Below the pieces are notes generated by a model. It made no database searches and was not told the origin of the DNA. It saw only the letters and a list, made by a program, of their open reading frames with translations. DNA of 64,000 bases from Arthrobacter sp. SW1 (GTDB taxonomy: Bacteria; Actinomycetota; Actinomycetes; Actinomycetales; Micrococcaceae), in contig NZ_MJLT01000023.1 in NCBI RefSeq assembly GCF_001766675.1, forward strand, positions 186,001 through 250,000. Direction: 5' to 3'. Shown here in pieces: positions 1 to 7,172 of the stretch (positions are counted from its first letter, which is position 1; each line of letters starts with the position of its first letter). The translations under genes and the position numbers were made by a program.

Positions 1-34
1 CAGCTTCGTACTTCGGGTGGATATCAGACTTCAT
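1..34 (-). CDS. rpmE2: 50S ribosomal protein L31 type B (5' end only)
   Basis: Only the first eleven codons lie in the window, reading MKSDIHPKYEA on the minus strand, and the rest runs off the left edge. This N-terminus is characteristic of the type-B L31 protein of the large ribosomal subunit, which lacks the zinc-binding cysteines of type A. The ATG is at 34-32, preceded by an AAAGGT Shine-Dalgarno-like sequence about seven bases upstream. In other bacteria type-B L31 is often induced by zinc starvation through Zur; I see no obvious Zur box in the upstream bases, so its regulation here is open. Identification rests on eleven residues, but they are very typical. Confidence 0.8.
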   Translation of the reverse strand, partial: MKSDIHPKYEA

Positions 35-53
35 AATTGGACCTTTGTTCGCG

Positions 54-73
54 CAGCTGGATTTTGCCAGCTG
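54..73 (-). promoter_or_regulatory. Hairpin in the rpmE2 leader
   Basis: A perfect 7-bp inverted repeat (CAGCTGG, six-base loop, CCAGCTG) sits 19 bases upstream of the L31 start codon. It could be a 5' UTR stem-loop or a DNA operator. It lies in the 207-bp gap between rpmE2 and the divergent gene at 242, where I see no other clear signal. Confidence 0.35.
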
Positions 74-241
74 CCAGGTATGAATGGAGGCGGTCCGTGT
101 ACCGGCGGACGGTGAACGTTCCGCGGCTTCCGGGCCAACAAACAATCCTAGCGGAATCGGCCGCTGCTGGCGAACCGGCGGTTCGGCCGCGCGGGCGCGG
201 ATTTCCTGCGGCCCGGCGGGCTTCCGTGGTTGGCTTGCTGC

Positions 242-856
242 ATGGCCGAACCACACCTGGATCTGGATAGCCTGCCGCCGGAAGTACGCGCCGTCTTTGA
301 AGCGGCCATCGCGGGTCACGGCATTGCCCTCTCGCGGGAAGGACGCGCGCTCGGCTCGCTGCGGTTCCTCCCCGCAGTCCTCGAGGGAACCGTCGTCGAA
401 CCACCTTCGCCGCGCGCGGACGCGCCGCCGGCCCCGGACGGCGTCACCGTCGTCGCGACCGCCATGACGCTCTCCGAGACGGCCCGCCGGCGCCTGTCCG
501 ACGAATTCGGCGACGACTACATCGTGGTCGACTTCAGCAAGGCACCGCCAAGCGCCGACGTGTTGCTGGTCCATCCGGTCAGCCCCCAGCTGCTTGGCAT
601 GCTCCGCCACCAGTTCCCCCACGCAAAGGTGGTCATCACGGAGATCGAAGACGAGGAACTGGGCGTCAACTACTCCGGGCCTGTCGGCAGGCTCCTCGAC
701 TCCGGCGCGTCCGCATACCTGCCGCCGAGGCCCATCCCGGAACTCGCCGCCAATGTGCACGCCTACCTGACCCGGAGCGCGAATGCGGCGCTCGAGTCGG
801 CAACGCGGCGCGGCGACGGTCTCCCGCCGGCACAGCAGGGGAAGATCGGCCGCTGA
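242..856 (+). CDS. Conserved hypothetical protein, receiver-like fold possible
   Basis: I do not recognise this 204-residue protein. The N-terminal ~60 residues are Pro/Ala-rich and polar. The rest alternates hydrophobic beta-like segments (VTVVATAM, YIVVDF, DVLLVHPV, AKVVITEI) with helices, which resembles a Rossmann-like or response-regulator-receiver-like alpha/beta domain, but no phosphorylatable Asp pattern is evident. There is no signal peptide or membrane segment. I chose ATG 242 rather than the in-frame ATG 230 because the MAEPHLDLD start removes an atypical MACC extension. It is transcribed away from rpmE2 and converges with the TrmH gene 16 bp downstream with no terminator between them. 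The coding call is firm; the function is unknown. Confidence 0.65.
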   Translation: MAEPHLDLDSLPPEVRAVFEAAIAGHGIALSREGRALGSLRFLPAVLEGTVVEPPSPRADAPPAPDGVTVVATAMTLSETARRRLSDEFGDDYIVVDFSKAPPSADVLLVHPVSPQLLGMLRHQFPHAKVVITEIEDEELGVNYSGPVGRLLDSGASAYLPPRPIPELAANVHAYLTRSANAALESATRRGDGLPPAQQGKIGR

Positions 857-872
857 GTGGCCGCTCCCGAAG

Positions 873-1682
873 CTAGTCCCGAGGCCGCAGTTCCCAGAAC
901 GCGACGGCGGACGCCGCGGCCACGTTCAGCGAGTCCACTCCCGCGCGCATGGGGATCTTGACGGCAAGGTCGACGGCGGCCAGCGTCTCCGGGCTCATTC
1001 CGGCACCTTCCGTGCCGAGCACCAGGGCGAGCTTCTCCGGGCCGCGGGCCGCGAGCTCGTCCAGGTCCACGGCATCGTCCGTCAGTTCCATCGCGGCGAC
1101 GGTGAAGCCCTGCGCCTTAAGCCGTCCGAGGTCGCCGGGACAGCTTTCCAGCCGGGCCCACGGGACCTGGAAGACAGTGCCCATGCTGACCCGGACGCTG
1201 CGCCGGTAGAGCGGGTCACCGCAACGCGGAGTGATCAGCACGGCATCCAAGCCCAGGGCCGCAGCGGAACGGAAGATGGCGCCGACGTTCGTGTGGTCCA
1301 CGATGTCTTCCAGCACCGCCACGCGGCGGGCATCGGCCAGCAGCGTTTCGAGGGGCACGGGGGCCGGGCGGTGCATGGCGGCCATCGCTCCCCGGTGCAG
1401 GTGGAAGCCGGTGATTTCTTCCAGCAGCTTTGCCTGCCCGATATAGACCGGAACGCCCGGGAATTGCCGGAAGACGTCATCGAGGTCTTCGAGCCATTTC
1501 TCCGCGAGGAAGAATGACCGCGGCTGGTGGCCCGCGGCCAGGGCCCGGCGCAGCACGCGGGAAGACTCGGCGATGTACATGCCTTCTTCCGGTTCCCGTA
1601 GTTTGCGCAGGTGCACATCGGTGAGCTGGGTGTAGTCGGACACCCGCGGATCGTCCGCGGATTCGAGGTAGTGGAAGGTCAC
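873..1682 (-). CDS. TrmH/SpoU-family RNA 2'-O-methyltransferase
   Basis: This 269-residue protein should transfer a methyl group from S-adenosylmethionine to a ribose 2'-OH in rRNA or tRNA. The three SPOUT trefoil-knot motifs are present: NVGAIFRSAAALG near residue 135, LVLGTEGAGMSPE near 220 and IPMRAGVDSLNVAAASAVAF near 240. An N-terminal ~110-residue substrate-binding domain precedes them, as in rRNA-type SpoU enzymes. The start is GTG at 1682, 25 bp after the TauE stop, so it is probably the last gene of a three-gene minus-strand unit (ABC ATPase, permease, methyltransferase). The exact target nucleotide cannot be read from sequence. Confidence 0.9.
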   Translation of the reverse strand: MTFHYLESADDPRVSDYTQLTDVHLRKLREPEEGMYIAESSRVLRRALAAGHQPRSFFLAEKWLEDLDDVFRQFPGVPVYIGQAKLLEEITGFHLHRGAMAAMHRPAPVPLETLLADARRVAVLEDIVDHTNVGAIFRSAAALGLDAVLITPRCGDPLYRRSVRVSMGTVFQVPWARLESCPGDLGRLKAQGFTVAAMELTDDAVDLDELAARGPEKLALVLGTEGAGMSPETLAAVDLAVKIPMRAGVDSLNVAAASAVAFWELRPRD

Positions 1683-1707
1683 CGGCCGGGGTCTTTCGGG
1701 TGTACGG

Positions 1708-2493
1708 CTATTTCAGCAGGTTGGCGATCATGAATCCGAGGGCGACCAGGCCGAGGGCAAAGATCACGCCGCGCAGGACCACCGGAGACAGCTTCCGCCC
1801 CACCTTGGACCCAAGCAGGCCGCCGATGGTGGAGCTGACGGCAATCAGGGCCACGACAACCCAGTTGATCCGGTCGAAGGCGAACAGCATGTAGGACACA
1901 GCGGCCACCATGTTCACGCCCAGCACCAGGAAGTTCTTCATGGCATTGGCGTTCTGGATGGTGCCCGTCATGAACACACCAAGGATGCCCACCAGGAGGA
2001 TGCCCTGGGCTGCAACGAAGTATCCGCCGTACACGCCGGCCAGGTACACGAGCACCACCAGCAGGATGCCGTGGTTCTTGTCCTTGAGGGCGTGCTCCGG
2101 GTTCTCCCCGCGGTTGCGCACCCACGCCTGAAGGCGCGGCTGGAAGATGACCATGAGCAAAGCGAGCACCAGCAGCACTGGAGCGGCGAAGTGGAAGACC
2201 TTCTCCGGCAGGTGCAGGAGGAGCCATGCGCCGGTGATGCCGCCCAGAAGGGACGCCGGAAGGAGCTGGAGCAGCTGCCTGCCACGGCCGGCCACTTCGC
2301 GGCGGTAGCCCCAGGCACCGGCGGCAGCACCGGCCACGAGGCCCATGGCGTTGCTCATGGACGCCACGACCGGCGTGATGCCGAGGGCGATGAGGACCGG
2401 GAAGGTCACCAGGGTGCCGGAGCCGACTACGGCATTGATGGTGCCGGCCCACAGGCCGGCGATGAACGTGATGACGCCGCTGAGCAATTCCAC
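1708..2493 (-). CDS. Sulfite exporter TauE/SafE-family permease
   Basis: This is a 261-residue integral membrane protein with about eight hydrophobic segments arranged as two similar halves, the TauE/SafE (DUF81) layout. Family members move sulfite, sulfoacetate or other small organic anions; the substrate here is unknown. Typical features are the N-terminal membrane segment running into GLWAGTINAVVGSGTLVTFP (Gly-rich, re-entrant) and the second-half repeat YLAGVYGGYFVAAQGILL. The start is GTG 2493, 31 bp after the ABC ATPase stop, so co-transcription is likely. Nothing in the neighbourhood points to sulfur metabolism. Confidence 0.88.
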   Translation of the reverse strand: MELLSGVITFIAGLWAGTINAVVGSGTLVTFPVLIALGITPVVASMSNAMGLVAGAAAGAWGYRREVAGRGRQLLQLLPASLLGGITGAWLLLHLPEKVFHFAAPVLLVLALLMVIFQPRLQAWVRNRGENPEHALKDKNHGILLVVLVYLAGVYGGYFVAAQGILLVGILGVFMTGTIQNANAMKNFLVLGVNMVAAVSYMLFAFDRINWVVVALIAVSSTIGGLLGSKVGRKLSPVVLRGVIFALGLVALGFMIANLLK

Positions 2494-2524
2494 TATGCAG
2501 GTTCCAGTATCTTGAGGCGCCGGG

Positions 2525-3310
2525 TCAGCGGCGGGCGGTGGCCGTGTAGCGCCCCGCGTTCTCGGTGACGTCCAGGTCCACGCCGAAGGTGGTGCTGAGG
2601 TGTTCGGCCGTGAGGACCTCGTCGATCGGCCCGGCGGCGACCACGCCGCCGTCGCGCAGCAGCATGGCGTGGGTGAAGCCCGGAGGTACTTCTTCGAGAT
2701 GGTGGGTCACCAGCACCATGACGGGGGCTTCCTCGTCATTGGCAAGCTCGGCGAGGCGGTGCACCAGCTCTTCGCGGCCGCCAAGGTCGAGTCCGGCGCC
2801 GGGCTCGTCAAGGAGCAGGAGTTCGGGGTCCGTCATCAGGGCACGGGCGATCTGCACGCGCTTGCGTTCGCCTTCGGACAGCGAGGCGAAGGTGCGGTTC
2901 AGGAGGGGTCCCATGCCCCAGTCATTCAGCAGGGCGAAGGCGCGGCGCTCGTCGTCGCGTTCGTAGCCTTCGCGCCAGCGGCCGGTGACGCCGTACGCGG
3001 CGGTGACCACGACGTTAAGGACCTTTTCGTGTTCCGGGATCTGGTTGGCCAGGGCGGCCGACGACAGGCCGATGCGGGGACGCAGTTCGAAGACATCCAC
3101 GCGGCCGAGGGTTTCATCGAGGATGCCGGCGGTGCCGCTGCTGGGGTGCAGGCGCGCCGCGGCGATCTGGAGGAGTGTGGTCTTGCCTGCCCCGTTGGGG
3201 CCGAGGACTACCCAGCGTTCGCCGTCGTTGACCTGCCAGTCCACCTTGTCCAGCAAAGTCTTGGAACCCCGGACGACGCTGACAGAAGTCAGTTCAAGAA
3301 CATCACTCAT
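2525..3310 (-). CDS. Stand-alone ABC transporter ATP-binding protein
   Basis: This is a single 261-residue nucleotide-binding domain. Walker A is GPNGAGKT at residues 37-44, the signature is LSEGERKRVQIARAL, Walker B is LLLLDEPGAGLD, and there is a switch histidine in VTHHLEE. The start ATG at 3310 (MSDVLEL) is preferred over an upstream in-frame start because that extension would run into serB. No cognate permease is adjacent: the next gene is a TauE/SafE protein, which is not an ABC permease. It may serve a remote permease or act as a soluble ATPase. It is divergent from serB across 112 bp. Confidence 0.88.
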   Translation of the reverse strand: MSDVLELTSVSVVRGSKTLLDKVDWQVNDGERWVVLGPNGAGKTTLLQIAAARLHPSSGTAGILDETLGRVDVFELRPRIGLSSAALANQIPEHEKVLNVVVTAAYGVTGRWREGYERDDERRAFALLNDWGMGPLLNRTFASLSEGERKRVQIARALMTDPELLLLDEPGAGLDLGGREELVHRLAELANDEEAPVMVLVTHHLEEVPPGFTHAMLLRDGGVVAAGPIDEVLTAEHLSTTFGVDLDVTENAGRYTATARR

Positions 3311-3409
3311 AGGAATAGACACTAGGACAAATTCAGGGCCGATTGATAACCGGCGGGCAGTCATACGCCGGGGCGTCATATGGAATTCAGGGGGCACTCC
3401 CGCGCTGGC

Positions 3410-3415
3410 TAAGAT
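3410..3415 (+). promoter_or_regulatory. -10 element TAAGAT, leaderless serB start
   Basis: TAAGAT ends 7 nt before the serB ATG and no Shine-Dalgarno sequence precedes that ATG. The spacing places the transcription start at or next to the A of ATG, the leaderless arrangement common in actinobacteria. Confidence 0.5.
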
Positions 3416-3422
3416 TGCAGCC

Positions 3423-4316
3423 ATGAGTTCGAACGTGACCGCCGTCAGCTACGGCGTGAAATTGTCCCCCATGGAGCTGGAAAACCTCCGGAATGTGCTG
3501 TCTTCCGCGGGTGCTTCCCTGACCTCCGAGGCCCGCTCCGGGGACGAGCGCTTCAGCGTCTACACGGTGGGCCTCGCGGTGGACAATGGACTCTCCGAAG
3601 ACCTCACCCCGTTGCGCCGGATACTGGCCGATGCCGCCGGCGCCGGCATGGACACCGCGATCGTTCCGGACAGCCTGCGCCAGGCAGCCCGCAAGCTGCT
3701 CATCATGGACGTCGACTCCACGCTCATCCAGCAGGAAGTCATCGAACTCCTCGCGGCGCACGCCGGCAAGCGGGAAGAGGTCGCAGCCGTCACGGAAGCC
3801 GCCATGCGCGGCGAACTGGACTTCGCCCAGAGCCTGCACGCCCGGGTGGCAGTGCTCGCCGGGCTGCCGGCCGACGTCGTCGATTCCGTCCGCGCGGAAG
3901 TCCGCCTGAGCGAGGGTGCGGCCGAGCTCGTGGCGGCGTTCAAGGCGGCCGGCCACGCCGTGGCCGTGGTGTCCGGCGGCTTCAACCAGATCCTGCGCCC
4001 GATTGCCGAAGAGCTGGGACTTGACCACTGGATCGCCAACGAACTGGAAATCGTGGACGGCGCCCTGACCGGCAAGGTGCTCGGCGAAGTCATCGACCGG
4101 GCGGCCAAGGAGAAGTACCTGCGCCAGTGGGCCGCCGCCGAGGGCATCGGGCTGGAACACACCATCGCAGTGGGCGACGGCGCCAACGACCTCGACATGC
4201 TCGGCGCCGCCGGCATCGGGGTTGCCTTCAACGCCAAGCCGGCGGTGCGCGCCGTTGCTGACGCCGCCATCAACATGCCCTACCTGGACGCGGTGCGGCA
4301 CATCGCCGGCGTCTGA
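3423..4316 (+). CDS. serB: Phosphoserine phosphatase
   Basis: SerB hydrolyses O-phospho-L-serine to serine, the last step of serine biosynthesis in the cytoplasm. The 297-residue protein has an N-terminal ~85-residue regulatory region and a HAD catalytic core. Visible motifs are MDVDST at 95-100 with nucleophile Asp96, VSGG near 183-186, the lysine in AAKEKYL near 229-231, and GDGANDLDM at 251-259. The ATG at 3423 is chosen because translation from there starts the typical MSSNV sequence and an upstream -10 fits a leaderless message. The DUF6630-like gene follows 56 bp downstream in the same orientation. Confidence 0.95.
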   Translation: MSSNVTAVSYGVKLSPMELENLRNVLSSAGASLTSEARSGDERFSVYTVGLAVDNGLSEDLTPLRRILADAAGAGMDTAIVPDSLRQAARKLLIMDVDSTLIQQEVIELLAAHAGKREEVAAVTEAAMRGELDFAQSLHARVAVLAGLPADVVDSVRAEVRLSEGAAELVAAFKAAGHAVAVVSGGFNQILRPIAEELGLDHWIANELEIVDGALTGKVLGEVIDRAAKEKYLRQWAAAEGIGLEHTIAVGDGANDLDMLGAAGIGVAFNAKPAVRAVADAAINMPYLDAVRHIAGV

Positions 4317-4372
4317 TCCGCTCGTCCAACACCCCGGACGATGAACGAACCGCCAGGAAGTGAGATGACCGC

Positions 4373-4867
4373 ATGACCACCGCAGCGAATGACTGGGCCC
4401 GGCTCTGTGGGCTCCTCGACGACGATGCCGAGTTCGCCAACGACGTGCGGCTTGCGGCCAGCGATCCCGAGGAGTACTTCCGCCGCCACGAAGGGCGGCT
4501 TTCCGAGCGCGGCATCGAGTCCGCCGATGAGATCGACCCGTGGCTGGCGGTGGTCGATGGGCTCGACGATGCCGGTGCACTGGCGTATCTGGATTGGAAG
4601 GACACCGGGGTGGAGCTCGCCCAGGCCCTTGCCGCGGTACCCCGGGTGGTCCGGTCGGGCATCAATCTTGAGGCTGTCGAAGACACCGATGACCTGGAGG
4701 ACGCAGTCGCGCACACCGATCGGCTGCTCGCGGCCGGCGGGCTGCGCGTGGTCTACCTGGATGAGGATTCCGACGCGTACCCGCTGGTGGTGGTCCCCTC
4801 CACGCACGCGGAGGAGATCATCGGGATCTCTGCGCGGCTCGGGCACGAGGCGCGCACCTTCGGCTGA
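4373..4867 (+). CDS. DUF6630-like hypothetical protein
   Basis: This 164-residue soluble acidic protein has no signal peptide or membrane segment. The N-terminal half contains FANDVRLAASDPEEYFRRH and a WLAVVDGLDD segment; the C-terminal half is alpha/beta with GLRVVYLDEDSDAYPLVVVP. The overall look matches the DUF6630 family, whose function is unknown; I am moderately sure of that assignment. It begins 56 bp after serB and ends at a strong bidirectional terminator, so it probably shares the serB transcript. Confidence 0.7.
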   Translation: MTTAANDWARLCGLLDDDAEFANDVRLAASDPEEYFRRHEGRLSERGIESADEIDPWLAVVDGLDDAGALAYLDWKDTGVELAQALAAVPRVVRSGINLEAVEDTDDLEDAVAHTDRLLAAGGLRVVYLDEDSDAYPLVVVPSTHAEEIIGISARLGHEARTFG

Positions 4868-4910
4868 CGCCCAAAGACGACCGAGGCGAAGATCCGCGGG
4901 CGGCATCCGA

Positions 4911-4944
4911 AAAGGCCGTGGCCCTTTGCGGGGCCACGGCCTTT
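4911..4944. terminator. Bidirectional rho-independent terminator
   Basis: A perfect 14-bp stem (AAAGGCCGTGGCCC / GGGCCACGGCCTTT) with a six-base loop and T-rich flanks on both strands lies between the convergent DUF6630-like and DUF305 genes. Confidence 0.9.
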
Positions 4945-4974
4945 TCCTTTGGACGGGCTTCGCCGGGATGTCGC

Positions 4975-5610
4975 TTAGCCGAGGCCGGAGAGCAGCGCCT
5001 TCATCTCCTTGACCTCCGCTTCCTGGGCGGTGATGATCTCCTTTGCCAGGGCGACTGCCCCGGCGTCCTTGCCCTTGGCTTGTTCTTCCTTGGCCATGGC
5101 AAGGGCGCCTTCATGGTGTTCGGTCATCTGCTGGAGGAACAGCTTGGCGGCCGCCTTGCCTTGGGCGGCGTCAAGGGCCGCGAGGTCCTCTTCGCCCAGC
5201 ATGCCTTCCATCGTGTGGCCGCCGTGTCCCCCGGGCATCTCCACCGGCTCGCCCCAGCCCTTGAGCCAGCTTGTCATGGTGGCGATTTCGGGGCCCTGGG
5301 CGGCCTTGATTCGCTCGGCCAGGGCTGTGACGGATTGCGGGAGGTCCTTCTTGGCGAGCATGGTTTCGCTCATGTCCACAGCTTGCTGGTGGTGGACGAT
5401 CATGTTCCGGGCAAAAGCGGTGTCAGCGGCGTTGTGGCCGGCGCCCGACGACGGAGCCTGGCTCTGGTGCCCGCTGTGGCCGGACTGCGCAGGGGTGCCG
5501 TTGCCGGCGGAGCAGCCGGCGAGTACGAGGCCTGCGGCCAGGACCAGGCCGACGGCGGCGATGCGGCGCTCGGTCCGCTGCTTGCTGGAGGTGTTCGTGA
5601 AAATGGTCAT
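4975..5610 (-). CDS. DUF305 lipoprotein
   Basis: This 211-residue exported lipoprotein has a positively charged start, a hydrophobic stretch and lipobox LAGC with the acyl-accepting cysteine at residue 33. The mature part carries the DUF305 four-helix pattern: His/Met-rich helices NMIVHHQQAVDMSE and QMTEHHEGALAMAKEEQ. DUF305 proteins (ferritin-like in fold) are widespread in actinobacteria, and several are tied to copper; the mechanism is not established. It lies 89 bp downstream of the DUF6153 gene with AAGGAA before its ATG. The CsoR-like promoter upstream of the pair suggests metal-responsive co-expression, which is an inference. Confidence 0.9.
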   Translation of the reverse strand: MTIFTNTSSKQRTERRIAAVGLVLAAGLVLAGCSAGNGTPAQSGHSGHQSQAPSSGAGHNAADTAFARNMIVHHQQAVDMSETMLAKKDLPQSVTALAERIKAAQGPEIATMTSWLKGWGEPVEMPGGHGGHTMEGMLGEEDLAALDAAQGKAAAKLFLQQMTEHHEGALAMAKEEQAKGKDAGAVALAKEIITAQEAEVKEMKALLSGLG

Positions 5611-5699
5611 GGAAAAGTTCCTTGCTTGTGGGTGAAACGTTCAGTGCGTGCTGCCGGGCGCCGGATGCGCACGCGGCGCGGCGGATTCGGCGGTACAGC

Positions 5700-6149
5700 T
5701 CAGCAGCGGCTGATGCACAGCTCGTACAAGGAAGGACGCGGCGGGTGGGCCACAACGCCGCCGCCAGCGATCAGCCGCACGGCAGGCAAGTCCGCCGGTA
5801 CGAGCAACTGCGGGCCGGGAAGGGCCGTGAGGGTCTGGGTGTTGGGCAACGGAACGCAGGGCGAATGCACCTCAGTGGCTTCGGCGCAGGGTGCGGCACA
5901 ACCGCACGATTCGCCCGGCGTGCTTGAATCGACGGCCGCAGCGGCACCCGAATCGACGCCTCCATGGGAAGCGTGCGCTTCCCCGGCGTGATCAGCGTGG
6001 GCAGCCACTTCCATCGAGGCGGTCACAAGCGGGCTTCCGCCCGGGCTGTGTCCGGCGTGGTGGCCGTTCAGCACATGCATCCCCAGAAGCCCAAGAAGGA
6101 CCCCGGCCACGGCAAGGATCAAGCCTAGCTTGGCAGTTGCTGCCCGCAT
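5700..6149 (-). CDS. DUF6153 family membrane protein, His/Cys-rich
   Basis: This 149-residue protein has an N-terminal membrane segment (LGLILAVAGVLLGLLGMHVL) followed by a histidine-rich stretch (NGHHAGHSPGG, HADHAGEAHASHGG) and cysteines in CGCAAPC and the C-terminal CISRC. The composition suggests binding of a soft metal such as copper, but no catalytic motif is seen. The start is ATG 6149 with a GAGAGGGG Shine-Dalgarno; an upstream in-frame start would place coding sequence over the promoter and is rejected. It is the first gene of the pair with DUF305. The DUF6153 assignment is by general appearance and context; the function is unknown. Confidence 0.75.
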   Translation of the reverse strand: MRAATAKLGLILAVAGVLLGLLGMHVLNGHHAGHSPGGSPLVTASMEVAAHADHAGEAHASHGGVDSGAAAAVDSSTPGESCGCAAPCAEATEVHSPCVPLPNTQTLTALPGPQLLVPADLPAVRLIAGGGVVAHPPRPSLYELCISRC

Positions 6150-6191
6150 GTTTCCCCTCTCCGGTCCGTGGCACTGGTCCAAACAGAGCCA

Positions 6192-6220
6192 ACAATACCC
6201 CCGAGGGGTATCCCAGGCAA
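6192..6220 (-). promoter_or_regulatory. Promoter with embedded CsoR-like operator
   Basis: On the minus strand a -35 TTGCCT (6220-6215) and a -10 TATTGT (6197-6192) are separated by exactly 17 bp. The spacer is filled by the palindrome ATACCCC-CGA-GGGGTAT (6195-6211, top-strand sequence), whose edge overlaps the -10. GTAT/ATAC-flanked G/C palindromes of this kind are the known operator type of the Cu(I)-sensing repressor CsoR in actinobacteria. Position and symmetry predict repression of the DUF6153-DUF305 genes relieved by copper. Confidence 0.7.
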
Positions 6221-6228
6221 TGCACAAA

Positions 6229-6256
6229 CCCCCGGCCCGCAACTGCGGACCGGGGG
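6229..6256 (-). terminator. Rho-independent terminator downstream of the atypical SDR gene
   Basis: A 12-bp GC-rich stem with one mismatch and a four-base loop, followed on the minus strand by TTTG, lies 22 bp past the SDR stop. It separates the SDR transcript from the DUF6153 promoter. Confidence 0.65.
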
Positions 6257-6278
6257 CTTGGATGCGGCGTTGAACGGA

Positions 6279-7028
6279 CTAGGCGCTCTTGCCGAAGTAG
6301 TCGGCGCCGCCGACGTATTCGGTGTGGCCGTTTTCGACGTCGGCCGTCACCATCTTGGCGACCTCGGCGGCGAACTCCTCCACGGAGTACAGCTTGCCGG
6401 CCTCGGCGCGGCGGGCCTCGATGGCGCCCGGGTTCGAGCGGTCAAGGAGGGTGGCGGTGACCGTTCCTTCGATCATGTCGCCGGAGACCACGACCAAGGT
6501 GATGCCCTTTTCCTCGAGGCTCGGGAGCAGCTCGCGCAGGGCCACTTCGCCGGCACGCTTGCTGCGGGCCACGGGCTCGTATTCGGGCATCGTCGGAACA
6601 GTGTCGATGAAGTGTGCCTGGTGGCTGGTCACGAAGACCACGCGGGAACCCTCCGGCATCAGCGGCACTGCTGCGTTCAGCATGTTCAGCTGCGCGTCGC
6701 GGTTGAGCTTGAGCGCGTAGCCCTCCTCCATGCCGGACTCCATGCCGCCGGAAGCGTTGAGGACCAGGACATCCAGCGAACCGAATTCCTCCATGGCGGC
6801 GCTGGCCAGGGCGTGCACGCCCTCCACGGTGGTCAGGTCCGCACCGACGGCGACTGCACGGCCGCCGGCTTCCTGGATGCCGGAAACGACCTTGTTGGCC
6901 CGCGGTGCCTTCTGGCGGTAGTTGACCACGACGGCGGCGCCTTCACCGGCGAGGATCTTGGCAACTTCGGCGCCGATGCCCCGCGAGGATCCGGTGACGA
7001 TTGCGGTCTTGTTGTCGAGCAGTCCCAT
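6279..7028 (-). CDS. SDR-family oxidoreductase with atypical active site
   Basis: This 249-residue protein has the N-terminal cofactor motif TGSSRGIG (residues 12-19), an NAS segment around residue 94-96 where classical SDRs have NAG, and a Rossmann fold throughout. The classical catalytic YxxxK is not intact: the only candidate tyrosine, in PEYEPVARSK, is followed by lysine at +7 instead of +4. The enzyme may therefore use a shifted lysine, act on an unusual substrate, or be non-catalytic. A good AAAAGGAG Shine-Dalgarno precedes ATG 7028. It lies 144 bp downstream of fabG, with a palindrome in the gap that could give it separate regulation. Confidence 0.85.
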   Translation of the reverse strand: MGLLDNKTAIVTGSSRGIGAEVAKILAGEGAAVVVNYRQKAPRANKVVSGIQEAGGRAVAVGADLTTVEGVHALASAAMEEFGSLDVLVLNASGGMESGMEEGYALKLNRDAQLNMLNAAVPLMPEGSRVVFVTSHQAHFIDTVPTMPEYEPVARSKRAGEVALRELLPSLEEKGITLVVVSGDMIEGTVTATLLDRSNPGAIEARRAEAGKLYSVEEFAAEVAKMVTADVENGHTEYVGGADYFGKSA

Positions 7029-7114
7029 TCGAGCTCCTTTTGTTCATGACGTCCAAACAGTGTGGGTCCGGAATCCATCATGCCAGCGCCTGCACGGTTT
7101 CCCGTTGTGGGCAT

Positions 7115-7131
7115 CCCACAAAACAGGTACG
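7115..7131. promoter_or_regulatory. Perfect 17-bp palindrome, candidate operator
   Basis: TTGTGGG-CAT-CCCACAA is a perfect 7-bp inverted repeat around a three-base spacer, in the gap between fabG and the atypical SDR gene. The three-base loop is too tight for a good terminator, so a dimeric repressor site is more likely. No matching regulator gene is adjacent. Confidence 0.45.
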
Positions 7132-7172
7132 TACCGGCGCGGCGTATTCCGGAATCGGCGGCAATGGTGCCG

